From Serilophus lunatus (Eukaryota > Chordata > Aves > Passeriformes > Eurylaimidae): a stretch of DNA of 64,000 nucleotides. The DNA lies in contig VXBA01001027.1 of assembly GCA_013399895.1 (NCBI GenBank), positions 2,599,148 through 2,663,147 of the forward strand. The letters run 5' to 3'. A program made the position numbers and the translations under genes. This document shows, one piece after another, positions 44,460-57,060 of this stretch. Under the pieces are notes generated by a model. The model saw nothing but the letters and a program-made list of their open reading frames with translations. It did not search any database and had not been told where the DNA came from. Numbering within the stretch: the first letter of the stretch is position 1; every line of letters begins with the position of its first letter.

Positions 44460-46969
44460 CTCAGGATGGATTTTACTGTTCCTTGATGTGAACTTCGCTG
44501 TTCTACGGACCATCAAAAATCCAAAGTTAGGTAGGATTTAAATGTCAGGAGTGATGATTGTTTGAGTTAACAGCTTTTCGGCCACATGGAAGTATTCATA
44601 AAACTTTTTCAGTGTAGACAAACTCATAGGGTATGTGTTTGTTTTGATATTCCTTAGCAAAAGGAGAAAGGGGAGAAAAAGCAGAAGTAGGGCTGACATT
44701 TATTCTTCTGAGTGTTTGGGTAGATGTGAGGAGCTGTGATTGGAATCCAATTTAGTGTTTCTAAAACATTGGCTCCAGTGGCAAGTGCAGTGTGTAGGTG
44801 GCCTTTGGACCTGATTCCCCATTGTGCTGCTGCAGCTGTTCACTGGTGTAGCCTCAATGACTTCAGTGGCAGGTGGAGAGGGAGGGTACGGGAAGCATCA
44901 TCCATCTCACCCATCTTCAAGCAGTACCCTGAATTAGGTGCAGCTCCATTGGTTTCAGTATCATTTTACCAGGGATAAATTGTACCTAGTGCATAATGTG
45001 GAAGGTAGCTCCCCTTCCTCCTTTTTTTTTTTTGGCATTCTGATCCTGCCTCTTGCATTCCAGAAGGACTTTCTGCTTGCCTTAAAAATGAAAAATGAGT
45101 GAACTAACAAAAAACCCAGATAGTTTTTATTCATCTTTCTGTCTACCTTCAAAAGGTTTGTTGCACTTGGCTGGCTCTCAGAAATTGAGTGCTGTTTCTT
45201 TAGCTGCCTGAGCATCAGGCAGCCACACAACCTTACTGCAGCCTTCCTAAATCCAGGCAAGCTGAGCTCTTGTAGAGTAGCCAGAAACAAACCCCTAGAG
45301 CATTCCATGCTGATCCTTGCCCTGCAGGTACAGGCAGAGCAGTGGACATCCTCATGAATGGGATTCCCTCCCCTCCTTTGCACAAAGCTCAATTAAATGG
45401 GATTTGTTCACTGGGAGATGAGTGTTCAGATTCCAGAGCACTCACTGAGCACTTTTGACAGCCTGTAAGTCTGTTTCTTCGGTGCTTTCCTGCCCCTGTC
45501 TCACCCTCTGCGTAGCCATGAAGAACATTTCCCTTGCCAAAATCTCTCAATCAGCCTTTCCCCCTCATCGCTTGCAGTCACAGAAGGGCTCCAGTTTTCT
45601 CTTTGTGTTCTGTCCCTTGGTGTGCCAGTCTGACACCACTGTGCAGAGGGACAGAGGGAGTTAGATGAGCCTTACCATGGTGTGCTTCACCAGAGTGATC
45701 CCTGCATTATGGTTAAACATCCCTCTGGCTGTAAATTAAAGCATGGCATTTCCCACGGGCTGCAATTAGTAGCAGAAAAACAACACTTTGTGAAATACGA
45801 GCTGGAGGAGCTGCTGGTACTGGTGTTGTGTAGCTTGTTGCTTGGGCCACAGAGGCATTTTTGCTTGCTTTCATGAGTCCCAAAAATCAGCTGTTCACCA
45901 CTCCAGCTTTGGTTGCTGCTTCTGCTTTCAGCCCAGCCATCTGCTCCTCATTTGGCATTTCCAGTGACTGCTGGCGGTGTCTAAACTTGGTTTGCTCCAG
46001 GTGGTGAAATCTTGCTACAGCACACCGGTGTGCTGGTGCTTTTGGGAGGGTGTATGAGGGATCCTGTGCAGGGGGCTGTCTGCAGGCTTCTCTCTGCATG
46101 GGGCTTTGTCTGGTTTTGAGGTATGGCTTCAGTCTGACCTGAACCTGCCTTGTTTTATTCAAGGGAGAACAACAATGTGATGTTCCTGGGCATTTCAAAG
46201 TGGTGGATTATATAGCAGGTATAAAGCAGACAGTGGGACTTGAGTGACAAGAGTAGGACAGGTTTTCTATGTGGGAGGAAAGATGTTTTGCTGGGAGAAA
46301 CTGCTGAGACTCATTTTGCCCCTGTTCTCTGTTGTGGCCCTTCCTACAAGCGACCAAAGCTTTCCTCTCCCTCTTCAGCCTTGCTAGGCAGCTTGTGATC
46401 TTCCCACTTTCCTGTCAGCACAAAAGTTGTTGATTGCAAAGAGAAAACACCCCACCTCATTATTATCATTAGGGTTCAGGACAATCCAAACTCACAGCAC
46501 GAGAAACTGAGTGGATCCTTATTTCATTTCGTTTTGCAAAAGGTGTTCTCTAAACCAGTGTTCAAAACATAGATTGAAAACATGTCCTGGGCAAACCCTG
46601 TTTGACAAAAATGGGCTGGGGAGAACACTGTACAGCTGAAGTACCATTTTCCAGACCCCATTAATCTTTTTCTCATGTTAAACAAAATACCAAACCCAAG
46701 AAACAGGACTTCTGTGAAGCTGTCACATTGGCCAGTAGGTTAATGACCTTTTGCTGCTAGAAACAAAATGTAAATCAATGTGTTCATATTTATTTTACTG
46801 GACTGACCACTAATTGATTTGTTAATATTTAAGGCATTATGCTGCAGGTTGTTTTTGTTTAAATAGGAAAATTCTACATCGCACTTTGCTTTTGGATCAG
46901 AACAATTATTTATTATATTTGTGAAAATGTTTTTCTCCAACATAAGTATTGTTTTCTTTCCCTTGATGC

Positions 46970-47032
46970 AAAAAAACCCCACTAAACCTAAACAGCAAAA
47001 CCCACCCCAAACCCCAAAAACCCCTCAAACCA
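46970..47032. repeat. A/C-rich low-complexity block
   Basis: AAAAACCCC-, CAAAACCC- and CCCCAAAAACCCC-like units, irregular, with no G except one in CAGC. On the opposite strand this is G/T-rich and holds several short G runs. It lies within the presumed ZMAT3 3' UTR. Confidence 0.8.
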
Positions 47033-47213
47033 AGTCCAACCAGTGGATCTTTGTTTCTTTTCATGCTAAACAAATGGGGATTTCCTTGGAACTTGTTATT
47101 AAATGTCCGTTTCCAATTTCTTTTTCCTCCAATGGTTTCTTTACTAACTCGGGATGATATTTTTAGAGACATGAAGTTCATGGTTCATTTAAGCATTTCT
47201 TCTAAGGCAAAGA

Positions 47214-47219
47214 AATAAA
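47214..47219 (+). terminator. ZMAT3: Candidate poly(A) signal AATAAA
   Basis: A canonical hexamer about 3.9 kb after the ZMAT3 stop. No strong GT-rich element was noted immediately downstream, so it ranks below the later signals. Confidence 0.3.
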
Positions 47220-48095
47220 CCATGTGTAATCCATGAATTTATGAGGAGTATGAAAGTGATACTGTTTTGTTTGTATTAAGCATTAGCTGTTGTTTTGCAT
47301 TCTGCACTAATGAGTAAATGTGTTAAAATCTTGCCTAACACTGGTCTGTATTTGACTTTTTGCTTTCTTCATGTACATTGAAAGGAACCCTGAAAACTTC
47401 TGTGGAGTTGCTTAGGATGGTCATCAATGTAACAAAATGCAGATTTTTTTCTGTAAAGCTGCTTGTCTTTTTTCCTTTCCTAGATGCCCATTATAGGGCA
47501 TTAGAAGGGAAAGCTATTGCCATAAGCATGAATTCATATTTTAGCTTATTAATGCATGATGTCTTTCTGCTACATTACTTAAGTAATGCTTTCACTGTAA
47601 CCACTGGGAATCTTGCCCGGGTCAGGAGTAAATGAAGTACCTGTGCCAAAGATACTATGTTGGCTTGGGCCAGGCAAGGTACATTGCTAAAATTTGTCTT
47701 TTACTCCTATGTTTGGATTACAACACTCTCAAGGTTTTGCTTTTTGAGGACTGAGGATCTGGTTCTGTAAGGATTTGGTCTTGCTCCCGCTAAAACAGTT
47801 CAAAGTACTTTTGACTAGTTGAGTAGGAGCAAACCTTGAAAACCTTCAGGAATTTCATACTGCTGATGTTTTCTCTTATATGTGTTTTTTTGTTTGTGCT
47901 TTTTAAAAAAAAATTGCAACTGTGCATACAAGGACGCTCTGGATGAGATGGACACCTATTATTGATTATGGATAGCAGAAAATGGAGAAGTATGGACCTG
48001 TTTTCTTTGAAGTTCGTGTCTGAGCTTCTGTTATTTTGAGCTGGGCTCCTTTGCCACCTGCATAATGGTGAAAGGGAAAATGAAATCCATTTTGA

Positions 48096-48101
48096 AATAA
48101 A
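48096..48101 (+). terminator. ZMAT3: Candidate poly(A) signal AATAAA
   Basis: A canonical hexamer about 4.8 kb after the ZMAT3 stop, followed within 20-30 nt by the G/T-bearing stretch AGTAGGTCTGGGATCTC. This is a plausible cleavage arrangement. Confidence 0.38.
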
Positions 48102-48213
48102 TGTTTTCAAACAGTAGGTCTGGGATCTCTCCTTTTAAAAATGTATCACAACTAAAATTTTGTCTTTATATCTGAAATGTCTGCAGGTAAAGGCAGGACT
48201 GTGGATTATTAAA

Positions 48214-48219
48214 AATAAA
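48214..48219 (+). terminator. ZMAT3: Candidate poly(A) signal AATAAA
   Basis: A canonical hexamer followed closely by TCAGTCTGTGTTTTGC, a GT-rich element of the kind that binds the cleavage stimulation factor. With the signals at 48096 and 48427 it forms a cluster of possible ZMAT3 ends. Confidence 0.38.
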
Positions 48220-48426
48220 ATCAGTCTGTGTTTTGCAGAGGAAAAATTACTTGATTTAATTTCCTTCTGCATCTGTCCAGCAACACCATTTGCAAGTGCT
48301 TTGAACATGTTTCATCTAGAGCCTTCTTGTCAGGTTGTTTTGTACATTTTTCCTTGTTTTCCTTATATTGTACTGACCCTCCTGAGGGAATACTTGATGA
48401 AAATGATTTTTTTTTCTTCATTATAT

Positions 48427-48432
48427 AATAAA
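48427..48432 (+). terminator. ZMAT3: Candidate poly(A) signal AATAAA
   Basis: The last hexamer of the cluster, within TATATAATAAATCATC. It is used here only as a working outer limit for the gene. Confidence 0.3.
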
Positions 48433-49734
48433 TCATCTTGCTCTTACCATTGTACAGCATTAGTGTTTGGTGTTGCTACTGCTCATGACTGAATTGAGTT
48501 TAGCCTAACACTGAGTGCAACTACATGAATATGTTTTATCAGACAGATAAAGAAATATAGTTCAGGGTAGAATTTTTTGCTCTGGAGGACAGTCAGTGTA
48601 CTTTCAGCTGTTACTGAAAGCCAGCTGAGCGCTGTTTTGGCTTCAGGAGGGGTTGGGAGTGCTCAGCATCTGGCAGGATGGAAGCCAGAAGGTACAGGAA
48701 AGGCTCTGTTTCCGTCTGTGCTTTCCCCTTGAGGAGACATCTCAAGCTCTGCAATAGCCCCAGGCTGAACCATGGACTGACTTTCAACTCAAACTGTAAA
48801 AAGGTGGGGGACAAGCTGAGGCTGATACTTACACTTGCACATTTTTTTTTTTACCAGTGTGCTTTTCCCTCTTACATTACTTGAGGGCTCCAGAAGAGCA
48901 TATGCTTATGCAGCATAGATGACTTTCCAAACAGAAAGGACATTCTGAACTGGAGCCTTGGAAGCAGAGAAAGTGTGGGGGTTTTTTTTTAGTTCAACTC
49001 AGGTAAGAGAAAAGCGTCACTCTTCCTTGGTGCTGCAGCCCTGCTGTTGGTGCATTGAGATGTTGACCCCAAGGGCAGTGTCCTGGTGGCATACCTGGCA
49101 TTTGGGGTGTTTAATTGCTGTTGAGACACAGCTCTTGAGTGTATGGGCAGCTGTGAACAGGGATTTGTCCTTGCACTCCCCTGTCCTCTGTTACTCAAGG
49201 TGTAGGACCATTACAGAGAATACTGACACTGGTGAAATTATCCTGATTTACCATTTGGGATGAGAGCTGCCTCAGTGCTTAGGTGACTTCTGTGCTAACA
49301 AAGCAGGAGGCTTTATGTGTTCTCATTTATACTAAATAGAGTCATAAAAATTTGTAAGTGCAGTTTAATGTTAAATCTGACCCCAGCCCTTCACTGTGTT
49401 CTGCCCATTCAGGCTGTGTGTTCTGTTCAGTCATCCCAGGAACCAGAGAGGAGCAAACTTCTACACAGCAGCATCTTCCCATTGTCTGATGTTAAAGCAC
49501 TTTTTAATACTTACACGTGGCAATTGTATTTTACATCAATTCTGTAGCAATTTGGTACAGCCAAAAACCATAGTGACACACAGAGATACATGGACAATCT
49601 GATTCAGAGTCACAGGTATTTGTTAAATTAGGCAGCAACTAAAATAGTATAAAAAAGAGATGAAAATCTAAGACTTTGAAAGCATAAATAGCCCACTGCC
49701 TACCTCTACAATTAGGGTCTCACTTACTTGTCTT

Positions 49735-49880
49735 GCAACATTTTATAGCTGAGGAAGTAAAGTTTTGGGGGGGGGAAAAATTATTTGCCCAGCAAGTCTG
49801 TGGCTGAAAAGGAAGATTGAACTTAAGGCCTTTAAAATACCAGGCTGCTGACCCTGCCTTATCTCCAGCCAACTTCCCTG
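49735..49880 (+). mobile_element. Amniote MIR-like SINE (old, diverged)
   Basis: The order of motifs follows the MIR/CORE-SINE layout: ATAGCTGAGGAAGTAAAG, then ATTTGCCCAGCAAGTCTGTG with GCTGAAAAGGAAGATTGAAC, then GGCTGCTGACCCTGCCTTAT. Compare the usual TTTTACAGATGAGGAAACTG, CTTGCCCAAGGTCACACAGC and CCCAGGTCT blocks. A G run interrupts it at about 49767-49776. Old MIR copies are known in sauropsid genomes. Confidence 0.7.
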
Positions 49881-52800
49881 TTCACAAGATGATGAAAATG
49901 ACTGGATTTTAAAACCAATTTGATTAATAATAGTTGGACTTTCATTGTTTATACAGTGGCTTTATAATGCATTAGGAAATGGACTTTAGCATGTGGTTTA
50001 ATTAATGAATCCTGGCAGAGAGATCTTTGCTCTGCCACTAAAACTTAGTGAGAGGTGGAAAAGCAACTGCTTTTAGGAGGATTGTACAGGATGCAGATTT
50101 GCGAAGCACAGTTTGGAGGCTTTTCTCTAATCATTTGTGTCCCCTTCACATAAATTCTCTTTATTCCTACTTCTATTTCCTCTAGAGTCTTTGAATTGAA
50201 TGCTGCTTCTCTGTTTTGGAACAGTAATGAGCTGCTGTAACAGATAATCCTAAGGATTCACTGGTCTATCCTTCAGCGAACGACGCTCTCGACTGGGCTT
50301 ATTCCACTGGGCTTCCTTCACCTCTACCTGTGTGAAACAGCAGCAGAGCTGTTTAAAGTCAGTGGAATTACATGAGTATAAAGAGAGGAAGATTATCCAC
50401 TGTATTATCAGACTACAGAATGTGGCAGGTGTTTGTGGTACATATAACAGTGTTGAAGTATTAATCTAAGGCTTGTTTCTCAGTATCAAGGTACAAAGAG
50501 GTACTGTGAGGGGAAGGACAACATGTAGGGTTGTAAGAAGAAATGAACACACTTGCACGATAAATATGCTGCATTTGGTGTGTCTGTGGAATTTTATGCA
50601 GGAATTCAGTAATTACCCAAAGAAGCCAGACTATGCACCTAACTTAGTGCTACAATACCAATAGTGTGAAAAATACAAAAACTGAAATGTAAGTATGAAA
50701 AAAACTGTGAAAAGTTAAGTGGCCAAATCCCCATGCACCAGAAGAGATTATGACATATGGATTAACGCCTGGAGAGTCTGAAAAGGATACTTCAGAAATA
50801 AGGTGCTTGTAAAAAAACATCATGCTACCTAAAATCTCTGATTGCAACTGACTAGAGAGTTTGGTGGCTGTGATCTCACTTATGATAATAGCTCTTTTTG
50901 CTCTGTGTGAACTTGTATAGGTGGGATTGTTTCAGCAGAGGGAGGCTCTTGTGCAAGGCAGAGCTGGCTGTGGCCTCAGTAGCCTTGGGGGACTCAGCCT
51001 TTTCTGCTCTGACCTGCCATCTATGTGTTTGCATGTCCCTTTAAGGACTCTTTGTTCTTGGAATTGTCTACTAATTGTAAGAGATCATTTTCCAGTAGCT
51101 CCTTATTTCAGCTACCTCTAACACTTTGCAACATTTCAACAGCAGCCTGTTGGACTTAATTAGGAAATGACCAAACTACCCAGTACATAGCGGAACAAGT
51201 AGCTTCTCTTTGTAAAAGCTGGTGAGCACCTGCTGCTTGTAGAACAGAGATATTCATTCAGAGGATGTTTGGATTAGCAGATCTGAATTTAAACAGAGGA
51301 ACAATGCCATTTGTCTCCAGGATATTGCATTTACTTGTGTTGAGATTATAGGCTGCTGTACATTCTGGTGGTACCCAGGCACAAGAGCTAGATGCTTCTC
51401 ATGCCTACTCTTGTCACTGCTTTCAATGACTGTGTTTGAGGGTCTGTTTCTGACTAGTCTTATCTTTGGTTTACCTTGTCACACAGTCACAGAAGTGTAA
51501 TTAATAGGACACCTTTTATAATGGTTGTTTAGCAACTTTGATTTAAAGTCTATTTACTTGTATGAAGCACAGATTTGTGTTATGCAACCTCCAAGTAATA
51601 GTACCAGCCTGTCTTTTGCCAATCACACAGTCCCAAGACACACACTGGATGTTCAGCTACCATATTTGCAATTATACCCTTGAAATAATATCTGCTAAAA
51701 TCCGAGCTGTGCTGCTGACCATTTGTATTAGCCTTCCTTTGAGGCTGATCTCCTGCAGTTTCAGACAAGAGACTGGAAGCAGGGGGCTCAGGGATCGTTC
51801 TGCACAGCCAAGCAGGCTGAGCCTTCCCCTGCACTCTCTTCCCACAAAGGCAAAACACAGCAGGCTGGGTTAAGCCCTTGTCCGTGGGGTGGGCGGTGTG
51901 TTAGCCTGGTGCCAGCACAGAAAACATGAAAATCACTATTAAAACATAAGATGTAGCCACATCCCTGAAGCTTTTCAGGAAGTATCAGAGGCTGCAGTTG
52001 AACAGAGCATGAAGAGAGGCACCGGGAGTTCAGGGTGGATGTGGGTGCGTGGAATGGCATCTCTCCTCTTAACAGGTTTCTTGATGCAGTTACATCAGCC
52101 TGGAGTCCTTTCATGCATTGCCCAGTGTCTAACGTGTGGGACAGATTTCTGCAGACACCTTGTTCATCTAGATTAGCATTGATCTTCACATAGCTCCTCA
52201 CAGCTGCTGAGCAATGCAAAGGTGGGGCAAGAACACAGCTATGTGAATACATGTGCTGGGTGTATATTAGGGCATAATAAGCTTCCAAGGGAGTTCTTCT
52301 TAATTTGGGAACAGACTATGTATGCTAATTATATGGCAGCAGTCCTGATGATTAGCATGCCTGCTTTCAAATTGTATTTCTGATTGTGGTAACAAAGCCA
52401 GCATTGCCTTCTCTACTCACTAACTTCAAAGGCTTTGTCTTGATTTAAGAAACTGTGTCCTGAAGTTCTTAGGAGAAAGTGAAGCTGTGTTACTGTGACT
52501 GTCAGGTTGCCCACTTATCAAACTGCATGGTAAATGGATGGGCAACCAAGCTTACTGCAGCTCACTGCAATGGTTCATGAGAGTTTTCAGTTTATAAAAT
52601 GCCAGCCAGTGTTTATTGTCATAGACACACAACATAATATTCCCACAGTGAATACAGTGCAGGTCTTCTACATGAGAGCATGTATCCCTAAAATATCAGG
52701 ACCCAAAGGTACACCTTGGGTCTAGGTCATAGGCTGTCATACTTAAAAGAGAATATAATGTATGAGTCCTAGAAGGGTAAGTAATAATCAGTGAAAGTAA

Positions 52801-55800
52801 CAAGGAGACAGAAAATTTGAGGTTCCATTGGATGATCCTGCCAACCATAGGACCAGCATAAGTCATGAGTAACATTTAAAAACATTCAGCACATTAATCT
52901 ACTCGAGTATTTTTATAAATCTCAGCAGATGTTTTAAATTGCTGTAGCATTTTTGTAAATCTAATTGCAAAGTTGTCTTTGAAAACAAGGCTAAACCCCC
53001 AAGTGAGTTAGTCTTTTACAAAATTTAACCCAACAAGGAGAGTCATCAGCGTGTGGTTGTGTGACTGCAGTGAGTGCACTTGTAGCCTTTGAGCCTGGCT
53101 AGAAATATCCAGGGCAATTCCCTGCACAGGGGTGGGGTTGCCTGAACTGCCTATGCCAAAATTAAGGACTACAGTCCCCTGTCACTCCCAGGGTGCACTA
53201 CTGGTTCCAGTCTCAGGCTACATGTTCCATATAGAAACCAGTCATCTCAACCCTGCAGTGTTGCAGTGAAATTGCAAATATTTGAATGTCATTCTGGAGA
53301 TTGGTTGCAGTCACCCTGTGCTCAGCAGGTGCTCCTGAAGATGATCTAGATTTCCTCAAGAAGGAAATGAAGCTTGTCACATCACACAGGAGCATCACTT
53401 CATGTTTGGCATTTGGGATGAAACTTAATGTTCTACAATTATACTGATGGCTGGCAGCAATTTTGCCAGACAAATACCACATGTCTTTCCCAGAAGGATT
53501 CAATCTTTAATATTGTCTCGATGCTGGAGGCTTTTCCAATTTCTGTTTATTAGAAACAACTTATCTATGTTGGAAGTGCTGCCTTTAACCCAATACAGCT
53601 GGTTCCACCTACAGACCCGTGCTGTGGAAAAATCATGTCTGTGGAATTTCGTTTCCTTGGACTTGCTCTATGACCAAAGCAAACTGTCACCTTGCAGAAA
53701 TGAAGCGTTTGAAGGGCTAAATGAATGTTAGCTCTTTATCTGCTTTGTGTGCTTTGATGCTCTTTCCAAAGAGTTTAACTTTTACAGCCTCAGAGCATGG
53801 AAATCTATTGCTAAGACTGCAGGGAAATGTTGAAAGTCAAGGGGTGCACATGGAAAACCTATGGAAGGAAAAACAAAGCAGGAGCTGTGAGATGCCAGGG
53901 CTGTGCCAGTCCAGAGCTGAGCTAAGGAGGGGTACAGCCACCTGATTCACTCCTCTTTTTTCTGCCTTTAGGTTATTACCTTTCTAAACCCAAATTGCCA
54001 TCCAAAATGGAGGTTCTTGCTATGAAAACAGGTGATGAAATATAGTGTTTTGAGGGGGTAATCTCGTGCATTCAGAACACACGTACAAAGCGAGGTGCCT
54101 TAAGTCCAGGCAGGCTCTATTATTTGGCAAAGATTTTCACATACACAGGAGGCCAGTTTTAATCAGCATCATCATGCCCAGGCTTCCTTGGGGGCAGAGA
54201 ACAGTTTGCTCTGTCTTCAGCTATTTGAGACACTGATTTTTTATTTTAATAGGACTTTGGTGACATTTTGTGACATTTCTCTGTCTCAGGGGAATTTTTT
54301 CTGTCCCTTGGAGGAAAGAATAAGTGTGGGGTGCCTGGATTTGTTACTATTTCAAGGAGATAAATAATATTTAAGGTATAAAACATGAGTGGTAAATCTG
54401 ACTATGCTGAATGTTCATGTAAATGCAATGATATGTTTGATCCTTCTTTACTAGGGCAACTCAGGCATTTTTATGATGCATTTTATGGGGCAGAGGAGAT
54501 AAGAGAGTGATCATGGTGTGAGATGACGAATCACCCTCCTGAAATGCTCTAACAAGTGTTTAATCTTTATTCCCTGGAGGAATGGCTTTAGTAACTGGAA
54601 AATTGAGAACAATAGGGAACTGAAGCCAGTTTTGGAGGAAATGGGTCAGAGTAATTCACAACTCAAAAATAACTCATACTAGTTGGCATTCACTTTCCCA
54701 AGCTCCATTTTTGCTACTTCTCTGCAGGTCCAGCAGCTTTGCTGTGGGCTGTGATGTGTTGCTTGGGCAGCACTGACCAGCATCGCACTTGTTGGAGATT
54801 TGGCCTGTGGTTTCCTAATTTGCTGCCAAAAAATCGAGAGAAAAAAACTACAAGAGTCTTGTAGCCCCTTTCCATGTGTTCGAGCCTCCTGGCTGCAGAA
54901 TTCCCATCAGTCCTCAGCTGGGTTAAGGCTCTGAAGTTCTGGCTGCAGCTGGAGGGATGGTCACAGAGTTGGCTGTGCCTTGTGGTGGCTCTTAAGGGTG
55001 TCTGGAGCCATTAGGATGGTGTTGTCTCTTGAAAGATGTGTGTGGGATACCTGTCCCCAGGTCCATGCACCAGAGTCTGTCTGTACTGATAGCTGTGCTG
55101 TGTAACTCAGCTGGCTTGGCCTCAGCTCAGTTCAGCTTTCCTATGTTGTGATCACACCTCCTGATGGCACTGCAGACATACTTTTAGAAGTCCCAAACAA
55201 TTGCCTCCTCAGACCCATATTTCAAGCTCTTATTTAATATTGTACCCTTTCCAGAGGTTTTAAGAAAGGTGGCAGTGCTTTATTGAGATTGGGTTCTTGT
55301 TTTGAGGCAGGCAGAGTGATGGTATTTTATTTTGATTTCAACAAAAACATCCATTAGGATTTTGAAAGGTGGTAATATTCTCTGGAAACAGAAGAGGGCA
55401 GCTGTTTTTTGGGAAATGAAGAATGCATTGACTCTTTTTGAGAATGAAATAGAAGTCACTCAGATCTAGACAAGCTTTTTTTTTTCATGAATGAATAAAA
55501 ATAGCACAGTATTGCAGAGCCCCTGTGAATGTAATTAGTGTGTGAAATAGCTGGACCCCCATCACCTTTCACAGAGCCCCTGGGCTTCGTCTGGCAAAAT
55601 TAGATTCCTTGCAATTTTATTGCAATATAATTAAAAAGTAACCAAGGGAATACAGAACTCAGTCTTCAGAGATGTTCAGCATCAGATACAGTAAAAGGCA
55701 TTCAGCAGCTCACTGGATTGAGAATCAGTTTATTTACTACCTGAAGGAAAAAAAAATGCTATGAATTGTCTGAAAAAACCCAGAAAAATAAGATTCAGTA

Positions 55801-56691
55801 AATGTTATTTAACCCTCCAAATGCATGGTGTTTTACAATTAGAAGATGTTTTCAATTTGTATCAAAAATTCCAATATAAAACATCCTTCTGAAATTAATT
55901 TTTTTTTTTGTAATCCAAAATAAGGCATCTTAATTTTTCAAACTTCAATTTCCAATGAAAAAAATACAAAAGTTTGACAGGAGTTTACCATGATGTTAAG
56001 TCTACCCAAATCTTTATTTCCTGGCAAATATTTAGTTGAAAACCCTGCAGCTGTTCTGGTGTGCAGCCCTGTATTTAGGCCCAGAACAACTCCCCTCTGG
56101 CAGCAACCCCAGCCTGCCTTGCCCTCTGAGCCTCTACACCTATTTTTTGGTGTATGCAGATTGCACATAGGCAGCAAAAGGTAGCCAGGTTTTCTGTAAG
56201 AAATTTCCCTTATCTCATTTTGCACACAAAACCTGCTCCTCATCCAAAACCAACAATCCCCCCCCTCCCAGGTCCCCAAGGCTTGGGCTGTGCTGGGGGA
56301 ATGGCTGGGTCTGAAGTCAGGAAGTTTGGTCTATTTTTAAAGCCAAAATAATTGCATAGGTTTTCATGGAAACACATATGCTGGATGTGACTCTTAATGA
56401 GAGAGATAGTTAATCCCTACTCACTAAACCACACCTGTCTACTAGTAGAGAAAAGTAATAAACAAGGGAGATGTGATGAACAAGTCAGCTGCTGGAGTTG
56501 AGAAAAGCTAAGTATCCATGTGGGACACATACCTTCCAGTGCCTTTGTTGGTCCAGTTGGTAGGTAATTTGGAAAACTCAACCGTGACTCTTTCCAGCAC
56601 TTTCACAGTGTTACTGTGTCTTTCCAGCTCTGAAAACAAATGAGAATTTCTGTATCTGGCTTCACTGAGCAGCATCTGAAAAGCAAGTTGT

Positions 56692-56713
56692 CTTTTTTTT
56701 TTTTTTTTTTTAA
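56692..56713. repeat. Poly-T run
   Basis: Homopolymeric T of about 20 bases in the intergenic region. No flanking target-site duplication or SINE body was recognised. Confidence 0.9.
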
Positions 56714-56849
56714 ATAGCTCCAAGGCAGAAATAATTAGTGATTCTCCATAATGGAACAGTAGTGACTGAAAGGGTAGCCCAAAAGAACTGCTTTTCCGAT
56801 GCAGAAAATAATGAGGGTTGCCCTAAACTTTTAATCAGAAGCTCAACTT

Positions 56850-57060
56850 TTATTTGCAGCCCCTGACAAGGATAGCATCCCTTAATAATGCTTCTGACAG
56901 TTCCAAACTCCTGAAATTAATATGAGAGCAATGAGAATTTAATGGAAGTGCTAATTACAGATGCTGGAATTATTCTGCTGCAATTCAAAACCTCTGATGT
57001 GGAGAAACTCTTAGCACGGTTGGCCTGTCATCTAATTTCTATGAAGTTTTGCTGTGAAAG
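56850..57060. other. Candidate conserved non-coding element
   Basis: Unique, low-repeat, AT-rich sequence with several TAAT/ATTA homeodomain-type cores (CTTAATAATGCTT, GAAATTAATATGAG, GTGCTAATTACAG) and no open frame. It resembles vertebrate conserved enhancers in composition. Conservation itself cannot be tested here. Confidence 0.25.

Larger units (their letters stand above)
34800..48432 (+). other. ZMAT3: ZMAT3 gene locus
   Basis: ZMAT3 (Wig-1, PAG608) is a nuclear/nucleolar RNA-binding protein with three matrin-type zinc fingers. It is induced by p53 in mammals and acts in mRNA stability and splicing. The five coding exons have lengths 270, 120, 167, 101 and 212 nt, sum to 870 nt, and encode 289 residues, the same as human as I recall it. 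Fingers: C72/C75/H88/H94, C149/C152/H165/H171 and C247/C250/H263/H269. The 3' limit is inferred from poly(A) signals. Confidence 0.93.
43335..48432 (+). other. ZMAT3: Probable ZMAT3 3' UTR (end uncertain)
   Basis: Mammalian ZMAT3 has a multi-kilobase 3' UTR, and nothing in this 5-kb stretch looks like another gene. Contents: a pyrimidine/poly-C run at about 44431-44459, a poly-T run near 45023, AU-rich ATTTA-containing sequence at about 46770-46925, an A/C-rich low-complexity block at about 46970-47032, and AATAAA signals at 47214, 48096, 48214 and 48427. The true cleavage site cannot be decided without transcript data. Confidence 0.45.
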
